From positions 1 through 25,401 of the forward strand of contig UQNM01000035.1 in the NCBI GenBank assembly GCA_900542395.1: a DNA stretch of 25,401 bases, in the 5' to 3' direction. The stretch's first letter is position 1, and every line of letters begins with the position of its first letter. Shown piece after piece: positions 1 through 7,156 of this stretch. The notes under the pieces are model-generated. The model saw nothing but the letters and a program-made list of their open reading frames with translations, was not told where the DNA came from and did not search any database. Source of the DNA: an uncultured Eubacteriales bacterium (GTDB taxonomy: Bacteria > Bacillota > Clostridia > Christensenellales > Aristaeellaceae). The position numbers and the translations under genes were made by a program.

Positions 1-657
1 TACGGCGGAACGATGCTCATGGCGATGGCGTTCGCGTTCTTGTCGCTGACGCTGATTCTCTCGCTGGCCTACGCGCTGGATCATTCGCTGGCCACGAACA
101 GCATCATCCTCATCGGCGTGATTTTTTCGATGTTCGTTTCCAGCGTCATCAACCTGATCCTGTCCTTCGTCAACGATCAGGTGCGCTCCATCGCCTTCTG
201 GACGATGGGCTCGCTCTCCGGCACGGGCTATCCGCACACGCGGATTCTGTCGCTGGCGCTGCTGCTCTGCGGCGGCGTGATCGTCCGCCATGCCCGCGAG
301 CTGAACGCATTCGCCATCGGGGAGGATAACGCGCGGCACGTCGGCGTGAACGTCCGGCGGGTGAAGCTGGCGGTGCTGGTCACGGTGTCCGTGCTGATCG
401 GCGTGTGCGTGTCGGTCAGCGGCAGCATCGGGTTTGTCGGGCTGGTCGTGCCGCACGCGGCGCGGATGATCGCCGGGCCGAACCACAGGCGGCTGCTCCC
501 CGCTTCGATGTTCGCGGGGGCGATTTTTCTGCTGCTGGCGGATCTGATCGCGCGGACGCTGCTCAGCCCGGTGGAGCTTTCCATCGGCGTGGTGACGTCG
601 CTGGTCGGCGCGGTCGCGTTCGTCGTCATCTTCTATCGGGCGCGGAAGGCGGGGTGA
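1..657 (+). CDS. FecCD-family ABC transporter permease (3' part)
   Basis: Membrane permease of an iron-siderophore, haem or cobalamin importer of the BtuC/FecCD family; it forms the membrane channel and docks on the ATPase encoded next. The reading frame is open from the first base, so the start lies outside the window; about 218 residues remain of a family length near 330-350. Visible are several hydrophobic membrane segments, the family-typical stretch VGLVVPHAARMIAGP followed by LLPAS and a DLIAR motif (the cytoplasmic coupling region that contacts the ATPase), and a C-terminal membrane segment ending in basic residues. The ATPase gene begins 5 bases after the stop, so the two are surely one operon. 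The ligand cannot be told without the upstream binding protein. Family assignment is firm; substrate is not known. Confidence 0.93.
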   Translation, partial: YGGTMLMAMAFAFLSLTLILSLAYALDHSLATNSIILIGVIFSMFVSSVINLILSFVNDQVRSIAFWTMGSLSGTGYPHTRILSLALLLCGGVIVRHARELNAFAIGEDNARHVGVNVRRVKLAVLVTVSVLIGVCVSVSGSIGFVGLVVPHAARMIAGPNHRRLLPASMFAGAIFLLLADLIARTLLSPVELSIGVVTSLVGAVAFVVIFYRARKAG

Positions 658-662
658 GGGCG

Positions 663-1418
663 ATGCTCAGGGCGGAAAACGTCACGGTGCGCTACGGCGC
701 GCAGACGGTGGTGGACGGCCTCTCCTTCGAGCTTCGGGCGGGGCAGTGGCTGATGCTCGTCGGGCCGAACGGCGCGGGCAAATCCACGCTGATCGAGGCG
801 ATTGCGCAGGGCGTGCCCTATACGGGGAGGATATCGCTGGAGGGGCGGGATATCCGCGCCCTCAAGGGGGCGGAGCGGGCGCGCAGCGTCGGTTTCCTCG
901 CGCAGAAGAACGCGGTCAGCTACGCCTATTCGGTGGAGGAGGTCGTTTCGCTGGGGCGCTATGCGCATGCGTCGGGCTTCCTGTCCGCGCGCGACGACGA
1001 GGGGGAAGCGTGCGTCGAGCGCGCGCTGGAATGGACCGGCCTGACGGCGCTGCGGCGCGCAAGCGTGCTGACGCTCTCCGGCGGCGAATTGCAGCGCACG
1101 TTTCTGGCGCAGGTGTTCGCGCAGAACCCCAAGCTGCTCATCCTCGACGAGCCAGCGAACCACCTGGATTTGATCTATCAAAAGCACATCTTTTCGCTGA
1201 TCGAGGCGTGGCTGAAGCAGCCGGGGCGCGCGGTGATCTCCGTCGTGCACGATTTGAGCCTCGCCAAAAAATACGGCACGCACGCCGTGCTGATGGATTG
1301 CGGGCGGTGCGCGGCGCAGGGGAAAACCGCCGAGGTGATGACGCGCGAACGGCTGGAAGCGGTTTACGGCATGGACGTATACGGCTGGATGCGCGACCTG
1401 CTGGGGCAGTGGGCATAA
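663..1418 (+). CDS. FecE/FepC-type ABC transporter ATP-binding protein
   Basis: Cytoplasmic ATPase that powers the iron-complex or cobalamin importer whose permease precedes it. The 251-residue product has Walker A GPNGAGKST (about residues 34-42), the Q-loop region around FLAQKN, the ABC signature LSGGE (about 138-142) followed by LQRTFLAQ, Walker B LLILDEP (about 158-164) with the D-loop NHLDL, and the H-loop histidine in VVHD. These are all the residues needed for ATP hydrolysis. The ATG at 663 is chosen because the conserved N-terminal strand MLRAENVTVRYG begins there; an in-frame GTG at 654 overlapping the permease stop is a possible alternative. It is followed 31 bases later by sbcD, probably by read-through, since no terminator is seen between them. 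Confidence 0.94.
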   Translation: MLRAENVTVRYGAQTVVDGLSFELRAGQWLMLVGPNGAGKSTLIEAIAQGVPYTGRISLEGRDIRALKGAERARSVGFLAQKNAVSYAYSVEEVVSLGRYAHASGFLSARDDEGEACVERALEWTGLTALRRASVLTLSGGELQRTFLAQVFAQNPKLLILDEPANHLDLIYQKHIFSLIEAWLKQPGRAVISVVHDLSLAKKYGTHAVLMDCGRCAAQGKTAEVMTRERLEAVYGMDVYGWMRDLLGQWA

Positions 1419-1449
1419 GAGACGAACAAAAATCGGAGGGGGACACGCT

Positions 1450-2574
1450 ATGAAATTCCTTCACCTGTCGGATCTGCATCTGGGCAAGCAGATGAACGAC
1501 GTTTCCCTTTTGGCGGATCAGGAGGCGGTGCTGCTGGGGCAGGTCGTCCCCATCGCGCGGCGGGAAAACGTGGACGCGGTGCTGATCGCGGGGGACGTTT
1601 ACCAGCGCGCGACGCCGCAGGCCGAGGCCGTGGCGCTGTTTGATCGCTTTGTTTCCGAGTTGGCGGCGATGGGCAAGCGGGTCTTTATCATCAGCGGCAA
1701 CCACGATTCGGCGCAGCGGATCTCGTACTTTTCCGCGCTGGTGAGATCCGCCGGCGTATACGTGACGGAGGCGTTCGAGGGGCGCATGCAGAGCGTGACG
1801 CTCAGCGACGAATACGGCGAGCTGACGGTCTGGATGCTGCCGTTTCTGCGCCCCCAGCAGGTCAAGCGCTTCCTGCCGGAGGAGAAGATCGTCACCTATC
1901 AGGACGCGATGCAGGCCGTTCTGCGCCAAACGCCCATCGACGGGAAGAAGCGGAACATCCTGCTGTGCCATCAGTTCATCACGGGCGCGGTGAAATCCGA
2001 TTCCGAGGAGCATACCGTCGGCGGGCTGGATCAGATCGACGCGGCGGTGTTCGACGCCTTTGATTACGTCGCGCTGGGGCATATCCACAGGCCGCAGCGG
2101 GTGCGGCGGGAGACGCTGCGCTACGCCGGTTCGCCGCTGAAATACTCCTTTTCGGAGGCGGATTACGGCAAGAGCGTGCCGGTGGTCGATGTGCGGGAAA
2201 AGGGCCGTATCGACATTCATACCGTGCCGCTGTCGCCCGTGCGCGACGTTCGCCGGGTGGAGGGCATGATGGATGAACTGATGCGCATGCCGTATTCGGA
2301 GGATTACGTCTGGGTGACGGTGCACGACGAATGTGTGCCGCCGGACGCGCGGGTGACGCTCAGCGGCGTGTTTCCCAACACCATGAAGTTTTCCATCGTC
2401 AATTCCAAAACCAAGACGGATCTGGACGTGACGGCGGCGCAGCGCATGGAGAGCAAATCCGTCGTCGAGCTGTTCGCTGATTTTTACCGCCTGCAAAACA
2501 ACGATCAGCCGCCGAGCGCGGCGCATATGAAGGAAATCGAAAAGACGCTCAGGGAATTGGAGGAAAGGCCATGA
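1450..2574 (+). CDS. sbcD: Exonuclease subunit SbcD
   Basis: Mre11-family nuclease subunit of the SbcCD complex, which trims DNA ends, opens hairpins and processes double-strand breaks. The 374-residue protein shows the calcineurin-like metallophosphoesterase motifs in order: SDLHLG near the N-terminus, AGDVYQ, SGNHDS, a CHQF histidine and LGHIHRPQ, which together bind the two active-site metal ions (Mn2+ in the family). The C-terminal half is the usual capping and SbcC-contact region. A strong ribosome binding site (GGAGGG, about 1435-1440) precedes the ATG at a suitable distance. The stop overlaps the sbcC start by 4 bases (ATGA), which indicates translational coupling and fits the 2:2 complex. 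Length and motifs are standard. Confidence 0.97.
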   Translation: MKFLHLSDLHLGKQMNDVSLLADQEAVLLGQVVPIARRENVDAVLIAGDVYQRATPQAEAVALFDRFVSELAAMGKRVFIISGNHDSAQRISYFSALVRSAGVYVTEAFEGRMQSVTLSDEYGELTVWMLPFLRPQQVKRFLPEEKIVTYQDAMQAVLRQTPIDGKKRNILLCHQFITGAVKSDSEEHTVGGLDQIDAAVFDAFDYVALGHIHRPQRVRRETLRYAGSPLKYSFSEADYGKSVPVVDVREKGRIDIHTVPLSPVRDVRRVEGMMDELMRMPYSEDYVWVTVHDECVPPDARVTLSGVFPNTMKFSIVNSKTKTDLDVTAAQRMESKSVVELFADFYRLQNNDQPPSAAHMKEIEKTLRELEERP

Positions 2575-5213
2575 AACCGATTCAGCTTGTTCTTTCGGCG
2601 TTCGGCCCGTATGTGAAGCGGACGGTCATTGATTTTTCCGCGCTGGGCGAGGAAGGACTCTTTTTAATCGCGGGCGACACCGGCGCGGGCAAGACGACGA
2701 TCTTCGACGCGATCAGCTTTGCGCTCTACGGCGAGGCTTCCGGCGGCAAGGAGAAGCGAAAGAGCAAATCCTTCCATTCGGATTACGTTTCCGATCAGAC
2801 GGAAACCTACGTCGAGCTGACGTTCCGGCATCGCGGGGAGACGTGGTGGATTCGGCGCAACCTCGAATACCAGCGCCCGTCGAAGAAGAAAAAGGACGGG
2901 ATGGAGACGACCACCCGGCAGGCGGCCGACGCGCAGATGCGCAACGAGGACACCGGCGAGGAGATTCTGCGCATGGATGACGTCAACCGCCGCGTGCGCG
3001 AGCTGCTGGGGCTGACGCAGGACCAGTTTACGCAGACGGTGATGATCGCGCAGGGCGATTTTTTGAAGATTCTCACCGCGTCCTCCGACGAGCGCAAGAA
3101 GCTCTTCCGGGATTTGTTTCACACCAACCTCTACGTCGATCTGCAAAGCCGCCTGCAGGAGAAGAACCGCGCCTGCGCCGACGAACAGAAGGCGCTCGAA
3201 CAGGTCATTTTGAGCGCGGAAGGGAAGATCGACCCGGAAGCGGAATTTGCCGAGCGGGAGATTCTGCTGAGCTACTGCGGCCAGATTCAGCATACCGATG
3301 CGCTCTGCGCGCTGCTGGCGCGGCTGATTGCGCAGGAAAAGGCCGCGCAGGAGGAGGCTAAGAAGGAGAAAAAGGAAGCCGCCGACCAGATCGGCGCGCT
3401 GATTGCCGCCGTGACCGAGGGCGAGCGCGCCAACCGGGATTTTGCGGAATGGGAAAGCAAAAAGGCGCGTCTGGCGGCGCTGACGGCCGGGCAGGGCGAG
3501 ATCGACGTGCGGCGGACGGCGCTGGCGGCCGCGCGCAGGGCGCAGCAGCTTGAAACCGACGAGGCGCTGATGCGGCGCACCCGGCGGGATATGGACGCGC
3601 AGCGGGCGGCGCTGTCCGCTGCACAGACGGCGCTTGAACAGGCGGAAAAGGCGCTGCCCGAGGCCGAAACGCGCATGAAGGAAGCGGAGAGCCGCGGCGG
3701 GGAGATTCACGCGCTGCTGGCGCAGGCGAAGCAGATGGAGGATTGCCTGCCCGTGCTGGGCGAGGTCGAGCGGCTGAAAGCGGCGCTGGACACGCAGAAG
3801 CGGGAGCTGCAAAGGCTGACAGCGGACAGCAGCCGGGCGCAGGCCGCCTACACCGCCGCGCAGAACAGCTATTACCTCAGCCAAGCCGGGCTTTTGGCGC
3901 GCGAATTGAAGGCGGGGCAGCCCTGCCCCGTGTGCGGCTCGACCGCGCACCCCTGCCCGGCGCAGATCACCCCGGAGACCGTCACCCGGCAGGCGCTGGA
4001 ACAGGCCGCAAAGCGCCGCGAGACCGCCGAAAAGGCGCAAAGCGACGCGGCGACGCGGCTGGCGGCGAACCGAGCCGCGCTGGACGAGCGGGAGGACCGA
4101 CTGCGGGCGCTGAAAATCGAGGCGGACGAGACGCGGCAGCGGCTGGCGGCGCGCATCGACGCGGCGCATCGAGCGGCAGCAGACCGCCAGCGGGAGACCG
4201 ACGAGGCGCGGAGCGCGTATCAGGCGCTGGATAAGCGGAAAACCGCAGCGCAGAGCGCCGTCGATGCGGCGCAAAAGCAGCTCGCGGCGCTTGAGGAAGA
4301 CCTGCGGACGCAGACGGAAGCGTTTGAACAGAAGCGGACGGCGCACGGCTTTGAGGATGAAGCGAGCTACCGGCTTGCCAAACGGACAAACGCGGAAATC
4401 GAGCGGCTGGATCGGGAAATCCGGAATTTTGACGAGCAGAAGCGCACGCTCGCCGCGCAGAGCCGGGAGCTGGAGGAGAAGCTGAGCGGCAGACAGAAGA
4501 CGGATTTGACCGCGCTGCAAAACCGGCGGGCGGCGGCGCTTGACCGGCAGGCAAAGGCGGAAAACGCGGAAAAGGCCATGGTGAGCAAGCTGACGCTGCA
4601 TGAATCGGCAGATCGGGAAATCCGGCAGGCGAACGCGGCGATTCAGAAAAAGCGCGGAAAGTGGCAGATCATTCAGGAGCTGTACACCTGCTGCGCGGGC
4701 ATCGCGGCGGGCAACCCGCGCGCCAAGCTGACGTTCGAGGCCTACGTGCAGCAGTATTATTTCCGCTTTGTCGTCGCGGCGGCGAACAAGCGGCTGACGC
4801 GGCTGACGGACGGCATGTTCACCCTGCGCGTCATGCGGGAGGCGGCCAACCGCGTCAGCCAGAGCGGCCTCGATCTGGAGGTGCTGGACAGGAGCACCGG
4901 GCAGGCGCGCGACGTGTCCACGCTGTCCGGCGGCGAATCGTTTCTGGCCAGCCTCGCGCTGGCGCTGGGGCTTTCGGACGCGGTGCAGAGCCAGAGCGGG
5001 CAGATTCGCATGGACGCGATGTTCATCGACGAGGGCTTCGGCTCGCTGGATGAAAACGCGCTGCGCAGTTCCATCGACGTGCTGCTGGAGCTGGCGGACG
5101 GCAAGCGGCTGATCGGCATCATCTCCCATGTGCAGGAGCTGGAGGAGCGGATTGATAAGCAGATTGTCGTGACCAAAACGCCGAACGGCTCGACGGTCAG
5201 GATGAATGTCTGA
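2571..5213 (+). CDS. sbcC: Exonuclease subunit SbcC (Rad50-like ATPase)
   Basis: SMC/Rad50-like ATPase partner of SbcD. The 880-residue product has an N-terminal ABC half with Walker A GDTGAGKTT (about residues 34-42), long alanine-, glutamate- and arginine-rich coiled-coil arms, a central zinc hook CPVC (C452 and C455) that dimerises two molecules, and the C-terminal ABC half with signature LSGGES (about 783) and Walker B MFIDEGFGSLDE (about 817). ATP binding clamps DNA and gates the SbcD nuclease. It starts inside the sbcD stop (ATGA). No terminator is evident directly after the gene; the next gene begins 70 bases on. The very long open frame on the opposite strand is a codon-bias shadow. 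Confidence 0.97.
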   Translation: MKPIQLVLSAFGPYVKRTVIDFSALGEEGLFLIAGDTGAGKTTIFDAISFALYGEASGGKEKRKSKSFHSDYVSDQTETYVELTFRHRGETWWIRRNLEYQRPSKKKKDGMETTTRQAADAQMRNEDTGEEILRMDDVNRRVRELLGLTQDQFTQTVMIAQGDFLKILTASSDERKKLFRDLFHTNLYVDLQSRLQEKNRACADEQKALEQVILSAEGKIDPEAEFAEREILLSYCGQIQHTDALCALLARLIAQEKAAQEEAKKEKKEAADQIGALIAAVTEGERANRDFAEWESKKARLAALTAGQGEIDVRRTALAAARRAQQLETDEALMRRTRRDMDAQRAALSAAQTALEQAEKALPEAETRMKEAESRGGEIHALLAQAKQMEDCLPVLGEVERLKAALDTQKRELQRLTADSSRAQAAYTAAQNSYYLSQAGLLARELKAGQPCPVCGSTAHPCPAQITPETVTRQALEQAAKRRETAEKAQSDAATRLAANRAALDEREDRLRALKIEADETRQRLAARIDAAHRAAADRQRETDEARSAYQALDKRKTAAQSAVDAAQKQLAALEEDLRTQTEAFEQKRTAHGFEDEASYRLAKRTNAEIERLDREIRNFDEQKRTLAAQSRELEEKLSGRQKTDLTALQNRRAAALDRQAKAENAEKAMVSKLTLHESADREIRQANAAIQKKRGKWQIIQELYTCCAGIAAGNPRAKLTFEAYVQQYYFRFVVAAANKRLTRLTDGMFTLRVMREAANRVSQSGLDLEVLDRSTGQARDVSTLSGGESFLASLALALGLSDAVQSQSGQIRMDAMFIDEGFGSLDENALRSSIDVLLELADGKRLIGIISHVQELEERIDKQIVVTKTPNGSTVRMNV

Positions 5214-5227
5214 AAAAATTGAAAAAA

Positions 5228-5282
5228 AGCCGCTCAAATCGCGCGCACATACGTCTATATATTTGACAGGAGGTGAGCGGCT
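5228..5282 (+). promoter_or_regulatory. Inverted repeat in the leader of the ECF sigma gene
   Basis: A perfect 9-bp inverted repeat, AGCCGCTCA at 5228-5236 and TGAGCGGCT at 5274-5282, flanks a 37-nt AT-rich loop that contains the Shine-Dalgarno sequence AGGAGG (5268-5273). The right arm ends one base before the ATG of the sigma gene. If formed in RNA it would restrict ribosome access; if it acts as DNA it could be an operator. The role is inference. Confidence 0.45.
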
Positions 5283-5283
5283 G

Positions 5284-5793
5284 ATGGAAAGCACAAACGA
5301 AAACGAAGCGACAGAAATACTGAATCGGCTGGTGGAACAATATCAAACCCCATTGCGGCGCATGTGCTTTATCATGCTGCGCGACGAAGAGCTGGCGAAA
5401 GACGCCGTTCAAGATACCTTTCTCAAGGTATACAAAAATATCGACGTATTCAGAGGCGAATGTAGCGAAAAGACATGGCTGATGCAAATTGCGGTCAATA
5501 CCTGCCGCGATGTGAAGCGCTCGGCGTGGTTTCGCCATTTAGACAGGCGGATTACGTTGGAGGATTTGCCCGAGCCGTCGGTGCAGCCCGCTGAAAGCGC
5601 CGTCGAGCTGACGATGGAAATCATGCGGCTCCCGCGAAAATTCAGGGAAATCATCCTTCTCTACTTCTATCAACAGATGACCACGCGCGAAATTGCGGAA
5701 GTTTTGCATATTCCGCAATCCACGGTGGCGACGCGGCTCAAAAAGGCGCGGGAGAAACTGAGGGTTTCGCTGGAAGGAGGGGAGCGGGGATGA
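5284..5793 (+). CDS. ECF-type RNA polymerase sigma factor
   Basis: Alternative sigma factor of the extracytoplasmic-function type, 169 residues. Region 2 is visible as YQTPLRRMCFIMLRDEELAKDA with the following QDTFLKVYKN and the TWLMQIAVNTCRD segment, which binds core polymerase and the -10 element. Region 4 is LPRKFREIILLYFYQQM followed by the helix-turn-helix TTREIAEVLHIPQSTVATRL, which reads the -35 element. The ATG at 5284 is chosen because a strong AGGAGG (5268-5273) stands ahead of it; a longer frame from 5206 would overlap sbcC and lacks a binding site. The stop overlaps the next gene by 4 bases (ATGA), the classic sigma/anti-sigma arrangement. Base composition looks AT-richer than in flanking genes. 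The regulon and inducing signal are unknown. Confidence 0.92.
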   Translation: MESTNENEATEILNRLVEQYQTPLRRMCFIMLRDEELAKDAVQDTFLKVYKNIDVFRGECSEKTWLMQIAVNTCRDVKRSAWFRHLDRRITLEDLPEPSVQPAESAVELTMEIMRLPRKFREIILLYFYQQMTTREIAEVLHIPQSTVATRLKKAREKLRVSLEGGERG

Positions 5794-7055
5794 AGCGACA
5801 AACAAGGAGCGAGCAGATTCAAAACGCGATTGATACGACGCTTTCCGGCCTGAAAGACGATCCGCGGCTCGCACAGCGGGTGATCCGCGCGGCGAGACAG
5901 ACGGAAACGCCGAAGAGAAAACGCTTTTATGGAATGGTTCTTGCGGCGCTGCTGCTTCTTTTGGCGGCGACGGCCGTTGCGGCGGCGTATCTGTCCGCGC
6001 AGCAATTCGTGCAGCAGGAGGTTTTGCCGCTGGCGCAGGAAAACGACGCGGACGGATATGAGGAAAAATTCAGCAATCAGGAGCTTGAGAAAATCGTTCG
6101 GCTGGCGCAGGAAAACGGCATTGCGCTGTCCGACGAGATGATGGCCGCGTTTGAAAACGGCTACGGCTATTATGAGCAATCGGCCATCATGGAGATTGTC
6201 AGCACAGCCTTGGGCAAAAAATACTATTCGTGGTCGATTGAAGAGAAATACTGGTTCGGCGAAGTGATGGTTCTGCTGGGATTCCGAGCGGATAATCCCT
6301 GCCGCCTTCCCTCCGGCGACGATGCCTCGCTGCAAGACTGCCTGAGCGTTATTCAGCGTGACATTTTGGAGGCTTACGGGGACGATATAACCGATTCCTC
6401 GATATGGGAGCAGAGCGTTTCTTTTGAAACGCTATCGGAAGATAACGCGACGCAGAGCCAGCCGCATTGGTATTTTCAGTTTGATTCCCTTGATCTTCGG
6501 CACAACAGCTACAGTGTGGAGCTGACGGCACAGGGGCAGATCGTCGCGGTGGAGCCGCTTCTTGCGCCGTCGGATGACAGCACCGGCAACGAGATTGTCG
6601 ATCAATTTCAACAGGTTTACGGCTTTTACGGCGATTGGACGGTGGAAACATGGGCGACGCTCGGCCAGATGCTGAAAGGCAGAGAGCCGGGCGGGATGCG
6701 CGCGTGGTTCTTTGCCTGCGCGGAGTACATTCTTCCGCCGGAAAACGGCATTACGCAGGCCGAAGCGGAGCGACTGGCCTTTGAAGCGGTCGGGGATGCG
6801 TATACAAAGATTGACGGTATGGTTTGCTGCATGGATCGCGGAACGCCCATTTGGAAAATGGAGCTTAAAACGCTGTATCCTCAGGATATTGGCAGCGGAG
6901 AATACAGCCACATCTGGCTGGTTGAAATGGATTGCGCGTCCGGAGAAATCAACGACATTCAGGAATACATCGTAGGGGGCGAAATCAGCCCGTTTATCCA
7001 ATGGGTTCCCCGTTCAGTCATTGAAAATCCCCCGCCCATGCCGGAAAACGGATAA
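5790..7055 (+). CDS. Membrane protein, probable anti-sigma factor with large outer domain
   Basis: A 421-residue single-pass membrane protein translationally coupled to the ECF sigma factor (ATGA overlap). The first 46 residues or so are charged and cytoplasmic, including LSGLKDDPRLAQRVIRAA, followed by one membrane helix at about residues 47-68 (MVLAALLLLLAATAVAAAYL). The remaining 350 residues are acidic, rich in aromatic residues, and predicted to lie outside the cell. They include stretches such as ELTAQGQIVAVE and WLVEMDCASGEINDIQEYI that resemble PepSY-like or repeated two-layer folds, but I cannot name a domain with certainty. From its position and topology I infer that the short N-terminus sequesters the sigma factor and the outer part senses an envelope signal. 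No zinc-binding HXXXCXXC anti-sigma motif is visible. Codon use is AT-richer than in neighbouring genes. Confidence 0.72.
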   Translation: MKRQTRSEQIQNAIDTTLSGLKDDPRLAQRVIRAARQTETPKRKRFYGMVLAALLLLLAATAVAAAYLSAQQFVQQEVLPLAQENDADGYEEKFSNQELEKIVRLAQENGIALSDEMMAAFENGYGYYEQSAIMEIVSTALGKKYYSWSIEEKYWFGEVMVLLGFRADNPCRLPSGDDASLQDCLSVIQRDILEAYGDDITDSSIWEQSVSFETLSEDNATQSQPHWYFQFDSLDLRHNSYSVELTAQGQIVAVEPLLAPSDDSTGNEIVDQFQQVYGFYGDWTVETWATLGQMLKGREPGGMRAWFFACAEYILPPENGITQAEAERLAFEAVGDAYTKIDGMVCCMDRGTPIWKMELKTLYPQDIGSGEYSHIWLVEMDCASGEINDIQEYIVGGEISPFIQWVPRSVIENPPPMPENG

Positions 7056-7066
7056 GCCCAAAACAG

Positions 7067-7105
7067 AAAGAAGGGATGACCGCCATGTGGGATCATCCCT
7101 TCTTT
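7067..7105. terminator. Bidirectional rho-independent terminator
   Basis: A perfect 13-bp stem, AAAGAAGGGATGA (7067-7079) and TCATCCCTTCTTT (7093-7105), has A residues on the left and T residues on the right, so it can end transcription from both the anti-sigma gene (plus) and htpG (minus). The converging genes end at 7055 and 7157. Confidence 0.85.
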
Positions 7106-7156
7106 AATGGGTGAAAATGGGTGAAAACAATATGCTCTTTGCCGATGCGGGCGGAC

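Noticed and set aside
5263..5268. TTGACA as a -35 box ahead of the sigma gene
   Set aside because: The matching -10 would fall inside the coding sequence and none is present; the motif partly overlaps the SD site.
5206..5283. A longer start for the ECF sigma factor within sbcC
   Set aside because: No ribosome binding site stands ahead of it, while AGGAGG is well placed for ATG 5284.
2664..5294. A minus-strand open frame of 876 codons opposite sbcC
   Set aside because: Low-complexity Arg/Leu/Gln-rich translation, no binding site and no family resemblance; a shadow of sbcC.
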